A DNA stretch of 64,000 nt from Archegozetes longisetosus. Its lineage: Eukaryota; Arthropoda; Arachnida; Sarcoptiformes; Trhypochthoniidae. Positions within the stretch are counted from its first letter, which is position 1. Each line of letters starts with the position of its first letter. The position numbers were made by a program, and so were the translations under genes. Where the stretch lies: positions 5,194,001 through 5,258,000 of the forward strand of contig JAEMBT020000005.1 in NCBI GenBank assembly GCA_018873245.2, read 5' to 3'. Positions 11,460 through 21,310 of the stretch are shown here, one piece after another. A model generated the notes under the pieces. That model had not been told where the DNA came from. It saw nothing but the letters and a program-made list of their open reading frames with translations, and did not search any database.

Positions 11460-14191
11460 ATGGATATAGATACATACATAAGAAAAAACACTACATGGAT
11501 TAAATTACCATCTATTGTGAAACAGGTTTCCGTCACTTCTATTTGTCTTTATTTGCCATTTAATTGATTCATTATTAATTCATATTTAACTCATTTTATA
11601 GAGTTTAGGAAACAGTCAGGAATACGATAAGAAGGTTTTGGAGTTCAGTATCAAAAACCAATTAAGATATAGAGGAAATTTAGGTACAATTTCTTATTCA
11701 TTTTGCTTGTTATTTATGTATCAATTTGTTTAATTACTACTTTAATGATTACCTTTTTTAGTAAGACATATCGAAAAGAATCAGAAGAATTATTATGAAG
11801 AATTGCTTCGATATAGTCGCGAACACTACATGTTATTTCCCTACCATTTGTCTGACTTTATTGTAAGTAATGACCAATTGATGAATCTGTAGATTATAAA
11901 ACTAAATAGTGGCAAAATCAATTGATTGACAGGTGACAGGAATGAGAATAACTCCGTTTCAATACTATCAGGCAATGATAATTGATTTGTTAGAGCAAGA
12001 AAAGAATTACGACACTTTACCTAACTTTACTGCAGCCGATTGTTTGCGACTTTTGGGCATCGGTCGTAACCAATACATTGATCTGATGAATCAATTCAGA
12101 TCTTCCAAAAAATTTCTAGGAATGATCCGCAAACCAGTTAAGGATTTACTGCCGAATAAACCGGTGAAGGATATATTCATTGACTTTTGGTGGATTATAA
12201 ACCCCGGATATATTACAGAAGATGATGTCAAGTTAATGGTCAACGCAAATGAAAAGGCAATCATTGATAAAATTGTTTCCGAAGATAACGTTTTGCCTCC
12301 ACTTAAAGCTGGAGAAGTTGATCAAAACGATGTGCGAAGACTTTATCTAAAGGGTCTAATTTATTTTGATATTCCAATCGAAGACTCAGATCTCATACAC
12401 ATTCCTCCGCTAGAAGGATTCGTCATGAATAGAGTGACTGGAGACTATTTCGAGACTTTGTTGTACAAAATTTTTGTTTCTATTGACGAAAAAACAACAG
12501 TCTCTGAATTGGCCAATGTTTTGCAAATTGATTTACCTCTTGTTAAAAATGCGATTTCAATGTATTGTCGATTGGGCTTTGCTTTTAAAAAGAGTAATGA
12601 TTTGAGTCTTGATCGATGTCACCCTTCCTGGAGAAATATGAGTACAAGACTATCTCATAGTAGTAGTGGTGACATAAAAATGCCTAATCCTAAAGAAAAT
12701 ATATCAAAATTCGTCAGTTCTTTAGCGAATGACAGTGAAATGAGTGCTGAAGAAGGAGTTGATGTTTTTGCGTCAGAGTCGGACACTAATAATAGTGACG
12801 AATTCTCAGCTAATAATAGCTGTCAAACTCCTAATCATGAGGTGTCGAACTTGAATCACACAAAACGAATTGGTTTGTTATATGACTCAACTTTGGCTGC
12901 ATTTTTGATGATGGGTAATCTATCGCCTGGCCTAAAGAATCATGCGGTCACTATGTTCGAAGTGGGAAAACTTCCTGACGAATCCATCGATAGTTTATTA
13001 CTTGAACTATCGAAAATGAGCGATTTGAATCTAGAAGAAGACGGAGGAGAGGCTGAACGATATTTTCTGCATGCGGTTATGCTCTACCGAACCATTCAAT
13101 TTTTGAGACATAATCCAGACTTGACTTCTGGTCTGACCGATGACCCACAAGAAGCACATAAAGGTCTGGGTCTTGATATGATCAGATGCGAAAGTTTACT
13201 GAATTTAGATAACGAGACGTGTCAGCGATTGTTGCACAAGAACTACAAACTTCTCGTATCAGTTGCGCCCTTAAGCAATGAAACAAGAATTATAACAAGT
13301 GATTCTCTGCCTTATTTTGGTGCTTCTCCTTTAGTCAATTCAATTTGGTTCAAACTATATATATACTCACAAACAGGTTGTGGTCCACCCTCATTATTGT
13401 TATCGAAAGGTGTTCGTTTGAATTATTTGCCTGAAATGTTTACCAATTATGAGGCACTAATGATCACTCCATGGGGAAGAGATTCTGGAATCATTCCCAT
13501 TTCAGGCGCATTAATAGCCATCAATGAATCAGTCACTTATTCTCCAATTCTAGTTCAGGCATACCCTAAAAACAGTATAAAAATATCAAACGATGAACTG
13601 ATTTATTTGCCGTTGCCTTTTCTCGATCAAGATCAACAAACTGAAAGTTCTCGCAATCCTTTCCAGAGTCATCCTTCAATTAATGCATTATCAGCACAAA
13701 TAAATTTGCACAGAATTTGTGGTTATATTACTTTAATTAATTTGCATTCAGACGCTTCTACTGATCAGTCGGGAGACAATTCTCAAGAAAATAATCAAGA
13801 ATTAAACAAGTGGACTTTATTTGACTGTCATTTTGGGATCCCTTTATTTGATCGGACATTAAATAAAAATGTTTGCAATAGAATTCTGTCAAATAATCTC
13901 TTCGATCCCCTCAAGTAATTGAATACTATCTCAATTATTTTACAAATTCTATAATACATTTGTTTTTTATTCAGATTGCAAGAATTGATGAGATCTAATA
14001 GTCAATTGTTCACTAATATCGAGTCATTTATAGGAAAATATCAACATATAGATAACTATTTGAAAACTGAGTTGGAGTCCAAACATTTTTACACATTTCC
14101 TTCTTCTGCAAAACATGATTCAGTCGTTCCTTTGCCTTCGAGTTCTATCATATTCATTGATGGAGAGCTAAAAGAATGGAAATCAAATTGA
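11460..14191 (+). CDS. FAM91A1: FAM91A1 homologue (golgin/WDR11-complex trafficking protein)
   Basis: FAM91A1 family proteins form a complex with WDR11 and bind TBC1D23, helping capture endosome-derived vesicles at the trans-Golgi. Five exons (11460-11525, 11602-11683, 11762-11862, 11933-13914, 13975-14191) give 815 residues, close to the vertebrate length. Diagnostic blocks include 'NFTAADCLRLLGIGRNQY', 'PPLEGFVMNRVTGDYFETL', 'TAFLMMGNLSP'-like 'AAFLMMGNLSPGLK', 'HAVTMFEVGKLPDES' and 'GPPSLLLSKGVRL'. An acidic, Ser/Asn-rich linker near residues 320-370 separates the N- and C-terminal domains. Two ATGs stand in tandem at 11457 and 11460; the second gives MDIDTYIRKN, which fits the family start. 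AATAAA lies at 14240. Confidence 0.93.
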
Positions 14192-14494
14192 ATTCGTGTT
14201 TTGAACTATAAATGTATTGTTAATTTAGTTTCTGTGATAAATAAATTTTATACAAATAGTTAGAATTAGAGATGTAATTAATATTTGCAATAAATATTTT
14301 TTGAAACTGATTTTATTTTGTAGTTGATTTTCAATTAACGAATGAAAGTAAATGAAAGCCAAACGAAAGTTAAATATAATAGAAATCCTTTTTAATGCAA
14401 CAAAATACTTAAGATAGTCATAAATTGAATCTTACTTGTAAGACATACTATTAATAAAATCAATTTGAATGGCAGCATTAATCCTTCTATCGAA
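14192..14494. other. Intergenic, FAM91A1 3' flank
   Basis: Short AT-rich spacer containing the FAM91A1 polyadenylation signal at 14240-14245. Nothing else was recognised. Confidence 0.4.
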
Positions 14495-15037
14495 ATGGTG
14501 AAGTCTGCGTTTAGTCTTTCAAATTATACATCGTGTTCAATAACTAGCTGCTTTGACAATATTCTTACAGATCTATCTAATGAAGAAACCTTCAATAGAT
14601 TTAGTCAAATGAGAGAGAAGCTGACTAAGTAATTGCATCAGATTTTAAGTAATAACTCTTTGATACGCATTCGTGAAAAAGAAAATTGGAATCAATTTTC
14701 ACACAAATTTTTAATTTAGGTAATGATGGAATACTTACATTTCCAAAATATCAGGAAACTGGTTAGTTATTTATACTTTTGAAGATCGTAATTGTGATCT
14801 GAAAATTTTATCTGCTATTAATACCTAACAGCCCCTAAACATAATGAAACTCTTCTGAAAGTGAACAACACATCATACACTTATTTGTTCAACACTTTGA
14901 ATGTTGCCATCACTTCAGTGCCATTAGAACTCAGTAGATTTGGTCTTTCGAAGAGAATGCAAATCATTGCTTCTTCTTACAATAATCATTTGAGCATCGC
15001 TGTGGTCGAAGGTCTAGAAAGAACATTTGGTAGCTGA
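14495..15037 (+). CDS. Small gene of unresolved structure, possibly PSMG4-like
   Basis: Three exon-like pieces lie in order: 14495 to about 14628, about 14720-14761 and 14832-15037 (stop TGA). Canonical splice signals bound them. The last piece encodes '...TLNVAITSVPLELSRFGLSKR' followed by 'QIIASSYNNHLSIAVVEGLE', and the middle one 'EYLHFQNIRKL' in one frame. The order and spacing faintly recall proteasome assembly chaperone 4, a small protein of about 120 residues. However, no choice of the visible splice sites keeps all three pieces in one frame: the natural junction of the first two creates a stop. The gene is either mis-spliced in this reading, frameshifted, or a decayed copy. The family assignment is a weak inference. 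Confidence 0.35.
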
Positions 15038-15637
15038 ATTTCTCCTTGTCAAATAAAATGCTAGTTACTTTGTTTGGGTGTAAAGTTCGTAATTCAAATT
15101 TTAATTGTTAATTTCCTCTCATTATTTTAATAATTTTGAAAATTTTATTTTGTTGCAATAAATATTATGTTTAAGCCATATTTAGGAATTTAATATTACT
15201 TCTTTTGTTGGCTCTTTAATAACTTCCAAAAAATACTTTACCACGAAATTTTCGCCACACCTAAGTGTTACGTGAGTCAATAAAACTTTGCACTTAATTA
15301 GACAAACTTAACTTTTTAGTATGATAAAATTAGTTTTTTTTCTTTCAAAACTTGATCGATTTAACCACTCTTTTTGACATCAGAAAACATTTACTCAGGT
15401 TTTCTCAAATTTTAATTAAATTTTGCGTCTTCTATTCGAAAACTTTAATAGACTGCCAAAATCTTGGTTCGATTCAAATATAATTATGAAACAGTTTTAG
15501 GTATTAGTGACTGTTCAGCACATCATAAAAGATTTTAGTACAGCACTAAAATATAATAAAACCTTATTCTATTGATCGCAAAATAGAGTAAGTTATATTT
15601 CTTAAGCAAAATTGTAGTACAATAAGTATTTAGTTTT
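15038..15637. other. Intergenic region
   Basis: AT-rich, 600 bp upstream of the ionotropic receptor. No coding exon, tRNA or clear repeat was seen. Confidence 0.4.
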
Positions 15638-17356
15638 ATGAAGCAGTGCCCAAGAATGCGTGAAAGAAATTGCATATCATTCAACTATCGAACTCCAATC
15701 TCACTTTCAGAATCATTAACCGAAAACTCTTCATTAATAATAATAAAACCACAGCAAGTACCACCTTATGTTGTTATATATGAGTTATTGAATAAAAGCT
15801 CTCAAATATGTGGTCCGATGTGGCAACTCGTCAAAGAACTGGCCATAAAACTTGAAACACGGTATAAAAATAAGCACTCAGACAAGTAAAACAGCTTTAC
15901 TCTAATATCATTTATTTTAATTGTTTTTAAGCGTATCAATGGAAGCAGAACCTCTAAATGCATCTGAATATGGAGTAGATGTCATAATAGGTCAATCGCA
16001 TATATTCTTGACTCTAATGTCAGCCTTCAATCTAGAAATCATAACTCAAACGAATTTGCTTCAAATCAGTCGACCTTTAGGTTCAATCAATAGAGGTTCT
16101 ATTTTGTCTGCAAAATTTGTTGGACATAAATCTTCATTTAGTTATTTTTTGGCATTTGATTATTATATCTGGTTTGGGATTCTTCTGACGTTAATTACTT
16201 TTGCTCTAATTAATGCTTTAGCCGATGGTTTCATAACTAGATGGCCAAAACACTTCTGGTATTCATAAAAGATCTTAACCATAGAGCTTTATTCACTTTT
16301 ACCTTATTTTATTATAAGAAAATTTTCGTTCAAATCTTAAAATATACAAAATCCAAATAAATGTTGAGCAATTGTTCTCTCACTATTATAAATCTTTTTG
16401 TCGATGAACAGGTGTTTAATGAGTCTCTTATTATCGGACATGATCCCACGATTGCCTACAAAACCAATCCAGAAATTTATTCTCACGATCTGGCTTTTCT
16501 TTACATTGATAATACTTTCAGGCTTTAGTGGATCTATGATTGAGTTCATGCTAACAGTCACCCCATTTGATAGAGTAATCGATTCATGGACTGATTTGTA
16601 CGACTATAAGGAAGTCAAAATACTAGTCCCAGAATTCTCAGTATTTCAGTATATGATTGACGATCCCTCCGATATTCCTAAAAACTATCCATTACTTCGA
16701 AAACAAGTTGAAAATTTCGCAACCCGCAAATTGAAAAATGTCAACCCTTTGCGATATCTTGATGAGAATGAAACTAAAAAAATAATGCGATTGTTATCAC
16801 TCGGATCTGTGGCTCAAATATTCGAAGAGAAATTGTTTGCAAAATATTTGGTTAATATGTTTGGTAGAGAATTTACAAACTTGCATATTTCTAATGAGGA
16901 CTATGGTTGGGGTCACTATTTTCTGCCTTTAGGACATTTTGTTAGCGAAGAATTTAAGCATACTGTTAATTATCTGTACGTATGAAATTTCATTTAAGAT
17001 TGAATTATTTATGCGAACAATTTCTGTAGATGTCGATTTATACAAATGTTCATTTTTACAGCATTGTTGCAACACTAGAGAGTGGTTTATATAATTTATG
17101 GATTGAAGAAACTATTGATACCTCGGGTTTTGGGAATATATCTGATGTACTGCAACCGGAATCATATAAGCAAAATGAACTTCAATTCTCTCATTTGAAG
17201 GGAGTTTTTTATCTTTTCTACATCGGGATAGCTTTTTCTATAATTGTGATTATCATTGAATTAATAGCCTTCAGGCTTCAAAACAAGAAAAAACCCTTAC
17301 AGGAAATTAAATCTAATCCAATAATTAGTATCAGAAGACGAGCAAATAGTATTTAA
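15638..17356 (+). CDS. Divergent ionotropic receptor (iGluR-related channel)
   Basis: Ionotropic receptors are arthropod chemosensory cation channels derived from ionotropic glutamate receptors and act in the dendritic plasma membrane. Four exons (15638-15885, 15932-16258, 16412-16975, 17062-17356) give 477 residues. There is no amino-terminal domain. The order is a short S1 ligand-binding lobe, M1 'YYIWFGILLTLITFALINAL', a pore segment, M3 (about residues 207-235, with 'LSGFSGSMIEFMLTV'), the S2 lobe, and a final helix 'GVFYLFYIGIAFSIIVIIIE' followed by a basic tail. The glutamate-receptor M3 signature SYTANLAAF is replaced by SGFSGSMIEF, typical of divergent IRs rather than true glutamate receptors. 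No signal peptide is obvious at this start, so an upstream 5' exon is possible. Confidence 0.8.
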
Positions 17357-17430
17357 TGAGCAATATTTCTGAGATAGACTTTGGATGCTATTTAACTTCA
17401 CACACGCAATATCTGTTTTTAATAGGCTGA

Positions 17431-17733
17431 CCTCCTCCTAAGAAGATTCCGGGGATTTTAAGAATCAAAGGAGAACCAGACAATGTTTCCGAGAGAATCT
17501 ATAAAGAAACAAAGACTTAACACTATGTGTTAGAAAAAGTGATCGATTCTGGGATTCTCTCAAAAGTTCTGAAGGAGTCGGTCAGCCTGGCTTTGAAACA
17601 ACGTCTACGTCATGGATGTGCAAGGACTAATTCTCTAGTGAGGGTCCGATTTCAGCCAAAAGGGGGTTGGAAAACTTACCTTTTTGAAGGACAACAATAT
17701 CACAAATCGAAACTTTTTAGAAATATACTCTAA
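17431..17733 (+). pseudogene. Coding fragment with internal stop, unknown family
   Basis: One frame reads for about 100 codons, from proline- and lysine-rich 'PPKKIPGILRIKGEPDN' to '...QPKGGWKTYLFEGQQYHK' and a terminal TAA. It is broken by a TAA at 17518-17520, and an in-frame TGA at 17428-17430 precedes it. The sequence on both sides of the internal stop looks like ordinary protein, with mixed charge and balanced codon use. This suggests a decayed gene or an exon fragment inserted behind the ionotropic receptor. I do not recognise the family. Confidence 0.35.
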
Positions 17734-18236
17734 ATAAGAGTTTAATAAACCTTAAGAAACGTAAATAGATTTTTCATTCTTGAACCCTGGAGGAACCAAC
17801 TCTTTTAGAACCAATACTCTTGACACTGACCAAATATTCTGTGAAATTTATCAATCGTGCCATAGCCTTAGATATCTTGTAGGAGCGCTGTTTATGAAGT
17901 TTTTCTCAATTGGACAATAAAAAATTCTGAAATTTGAAAGAAAATATTCAGATCTTGTATATAAACTCTAATGACATTTAATGAATAAATATGTTTCAAG
18001 AAAAATTTTAATATAATTCAATTGAGTGACAATGACTTCGATTAGTTCTTAATTTTATCTTGCTATGTATGACCAGTAAATTGTCATGTTATGCAAAGAT
18101 ATCTCTTAAATGTTGGTAACACTGAAGTTGAGGACATTTGTCAGACATAAACGCGGATTCGATTGTGATGGACCTATAATTAAGCTGTAAATATAATTAC
18201 GTTGAGCTTTTAACTAAACTATAGACACATAATAAG
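17734..18236. other. Intergenic region
   Basis: AT-rich spacer between the broken coding fragment and the transposon cluster. No gene was recognised. Confidence 0.4.
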
Positions 18237-18320
18237 TAGTGATGCACAGGCTCGAAAGGGTCTGAGCCTACGCTCGCCATTCTCAGGTTCAGATTCTTGG
18301 TTTTCTGCCAAGGTTCAGAC

Positions 18321-18946
18321 TAGTGCTCCGCACGAGTCGAGTCGATTTGAGCGATTTGTCAAATCGATTCAAGCTTTCGAGTTCAAATCTCTAGAAGATT
18401 TGACTCGAACGCAGTCGAGTCGAGTCCGAGTATGACTCAATTAGGTTTGAGGGATTTGAATTCTTTTGAACTGTAAAAATGTTCCATGATTTCAACATTC
18501 TGGAACTTTTTAGAGCATTCTAGAAATCTGTAGAGTATTCTATAAAGCTATGGAATATTCTAGAGTTTGCTAGAACATTCTAGAAACCCATGGAATACTC
18601 TAGTACTTACTAGAACTTACGGAATATTCTAGAACTTATTAGAGCATTCTAGAAACTTATGGAATATTTTGGAACTTTTCAAAGCATTCTACAATCTTGA
18701 AACATTCAGGAACTATCTAGAAAGCATGCATTTTAGTATAAAAAGGGGGTCCACTCTACACATCGGTTCATATTTGAGTTGAAAACTTATGTCATCCATT
18801 AATATTAGTTGATTCGAGTCTTCGGGTAGGCTCGACGCGAGTCCAAATCAAATCGATTCGCGGTTTGAACAGACTCGGCTCGATTTTTACGAGTCGAATT
18901 TAAATCTGCTCCGACTCGACTCGAACTCGATTTGTGCAGAGCACTA
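18321..18946 (+). mobile_element. Non-autonomous hAT-superfamily element with 8-bp TSD
   Basis: The ends are 'tagtgctccgcac' at 18321 and 'gtgcagagcacta' at 18946, inverted repeats with one mismatch. The flanking octamer 'gttcagac' is present identically at 18313-18320 and 18947-18954. An 8-bp duplication and TAGTG-type ends are hallmarks of hAT transposons. Subterminal regions on both sides are packed with GAGTCGA/TCGACTC motifs, as in transposase-binding regions. At 626 bp, with no open frame, it cannot encode a transposase. The middle holds a heat-shock-element-like array and TATA box, annotated separately. It sits about 0.4 kb upstream of the RCC1/kinase gene. Confidence 0.85.
18498..18744 (+). 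promoter_or_regulatory. Heat-shock-element array and TATA box inside the hAT element
   Basis: Heat-shock factor binds alternating nGAAn units. Perfect three-unit sites GAAnnTTCnnGAA occur at 18573-18585 and 18622-18634. Two-unit TTCnnGAA sites lie at 18498-18505, 18518-18525, 18647-18654 and 18705-18712, with further degenerate units between. The array is followed by TATAAAAA at 18737-18744, then a GC-richer leader. The order (HSE array, TATA, leader) is that of an arthropod heat-shock promoter, directed rightward. The motif content is seen directly; promoter activity is inferred. Confidence 0.6.
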
Positions 18947-18990
18947 GTTCAGACTCATGATTTTGTTCAGCCTATGTTCATCATTACATA

Positions 18991-19350
18991 TAGCATATAA
19001 ATGATCGCGATGTTTTGCGGATAAACAGTGAACAGCTTTGTCTAGTCTAGTCTACTAGCAAAACCGATATGAAGATATGAACCATTAAACTCAAACTAAA
19101 TAGTTTATGTTAGGTAATTTAGGTTGGATGGCTCGCGCACTGTAGCGCGCATTTTATCAATATAAGATATCGTTACTCATGCTGGTTAATTTTCACAACT
19201 TTACAAGTTTTACGTCTGTAGTTAAATACGTGATTGATATGAACATCAGTTGACTCAAGGTTTAGGCAATAAGAGCTTGCGTGATAGCCATTGCTTGTTT
19301 TCTTTTATGAAAGTGCAGTTTTTGAAATCAACATATATTTTACAACCACA
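18991..19350. other. Upstream region of the RCC1/kinase gene
   Basis: A 360-bp stretch between the transposon cluster and the ATG at 19351. A short GC palindrome-like stretch, 'gctcgcgcactgtagcgcgc', lies near 19130. No further feature was identified. Confidence 0.35.
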
Positions 19351-21310
19351 ATGAGTTTTAATGAAAATAACACAGAGTTATTTCAAATATTAAACACTTA
19401 TTTTATGAAAAATATAAAAATGTCATTTATTTCAAAATATTTTATAATTATTATAACTCTTGACGACAAAGTCTATGCATTTGAGAGAAATAGTCTTTAC
19501 AGCTATGCTATAGTGTTATGTAGTGTTCAGTCAAAAGTTAATTTTCTTATTGAAGACATGATTGTTATTGAATTGTGTGGCAAAAGTGTTAATAACATTA
19601 AGAGAAACTTTTATTATCTTAAATCTGAAAATAAATATTATATAAATTTCTTAACAAGTGACGGATCGGTCTATTCGTGGCATTACTCAAATGATAGAAA
19701 AGAGAGACCACTTTTGAGACTAGAGTTGATTAATGAAAATATAGTAGACATTAATTGTGGATATAGTCATACACTAGTTCTCACACACGACGGACGTGTT
19801 TATGGATGGGGTCATAATCTATATAAACAAATATGTAGTGACGAAATACCTCATTTCGATAAAGCAGTTCAGTTAAATCTATTCAATGGACATAGGATTA
19901 AATCTATAGCATGTGGTGATTATCATTCATTAGCTCTGACTGAGAGCGGATGTGTTTATGGTTGGGGTAATAATACACATAAACAAATTACTTGTAATTG
20001 AATTCGGAGAGAATCCTTTGCCCCACTTTAATGACTAATATTTCAATATCTCAAATATGTTGCGGTTATTTAAATAGCTATTTGTTATCAAACGATGGCA
20101 TCATTTATTTGTTTGGAGATCATTTTGCTAACTATTGCGGACAGATATTATTAAAAATGATGAAAAGATAGATAATATCTATTCTGATTCTTCTTTTAAT
20201 AGACAAATCATATTTTCGACTGCAGACAATATTTATATTTTGGGTAAATTTGGGAAAATAGATATTCGCGAACCACTTCTTACAGAATTTAATAACATTG
20301 AAGACGTTTATATGCATTACTTGAATATAAATTACAAACCAATTATAGGATTTTTGAGTGAATTTAGAGACAAGTTTTTTGAAAATGAAAAATTTAACAG
20401 AAATACTAATGAACAGAAAAAATTGGGTGAAGGATCATATGGACAAGTGTTCAAAATTAACGTCAATACTAGTGATAGGCATGAGCTTGATAGATTTGTT
20501 GCGATTAAACGAAATGGATTTGGTTCTGATGTAGAAAATGAGTTTATTAATGAAATAACTACCTGTTCGTTCATCAAGGATCTTAAATCTGATTTTATTG
20601 TACGTTATAACGATATTTGGATCGAAAGAAATACAATGAGTGACAAAACTGATTCAGCCCTTTACATTCGGATGGGTTTGTGTGATATGAGTCTTAAATG
20701 TTTGATTGATAATATGAAACGCAATGAAAATATCTATTTTAATAATTGTTTTACTAAAATGGGATTTTATTTATTATGTGAAATATTTGATCAAATGCTC
20801 AAAGGAGTGCACTATTTGCACTCACAAAACCCGCCTATAATTCACAGAGACTTAAATCCGTTCAATATTTTAATTAAATTCCAAACTCATAATAAGAATA
20901 TCGTGAAAATAGCAGATTTTGGTTTATCTACTATTCACCGGAGGTTAGATCAGAAACACAGTAAAGATGTCGGGAATATCAGATACGCCGCACCTGAAGT
21001 GCTCGATAGTGACACATATGACACAAGAGCTGACATTTATAGCTTAGGAGTGATTTGCAAAGAATTATTCTCTATTGGTATAAATAGGTCTGTATTGAAA
21101 CCAAAAAGTAGTTCATATTTAATATAAATATGTTTGGGTTTAGGGAATTATGTTCGATCGATAAATATGAATGGATCTCAAATATTTCTGATGAAATGAC
21201 ACAAAAATTGGTTGAATATAGATATCAATCAGTCGGGGAAATTATAGCTTTGAAAACATTTTGGGCCCTCAATGAAAGCGACTTTAATTTTAAGCAGGCT
21301 TTAAAATCAA
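19351..21310 (+). pseudogene. RCC1-repeat protein with C-terminal eIF2-alpha-kinase-like domain (copy A, frame-broken)
   Basis: The first frame (19351-20001) encodes a leader and RCC1-like blades: 'INCGYSHTLVLTHDGRVYGW' and 'IACGDYHSLALTESGCVYGW'. Another blade ('ICCGYLNSYLLSNDG') continues in a shifted frame up to about 20125. From about 20138 a third frame adds one more blade and then a kinase domain: glycine loop GEGSYGQVF, 'FVAIK', 'FIVRYNDIWIE', catalytic 'HRDLNPFNIL' (20843-20866), 'DFGLS', 'APEVLDSDTYDTRADIYSLG'. It stops at 21127, and the expected C-lobe ('EWISNISDEMTQ', 'GEIIALKTFWAL') resumes in another frame after 21130. The 'IVRY.DIWIE' and 'LYIRM.LC' blocks resemble PERK/GCN2-type kinases. 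At least four frame changes make a pseudogene or assembly error likely. The kinase frame alone is 330 codons without a stop. Confidence 0.6.

Larger units (their letters stand above)
18237..18990. mobile_element. Possible outer hAT-like MITE carrying the nested element
   Basis: The sequence 'gtagtgatgcacaggct' near 18237 is mirrored by 'agcctatgttcatcattac' ending near 18990; the reverse complement of the latter agrees except for small changes. Both lie outside the better-preserved element at 18321-18946. This suggests that element inserted into an older, short hAT-type MITE. No 8-bp target duplication could be found for the outer ends, so the outer element is inferred. Confidence 0.4.
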
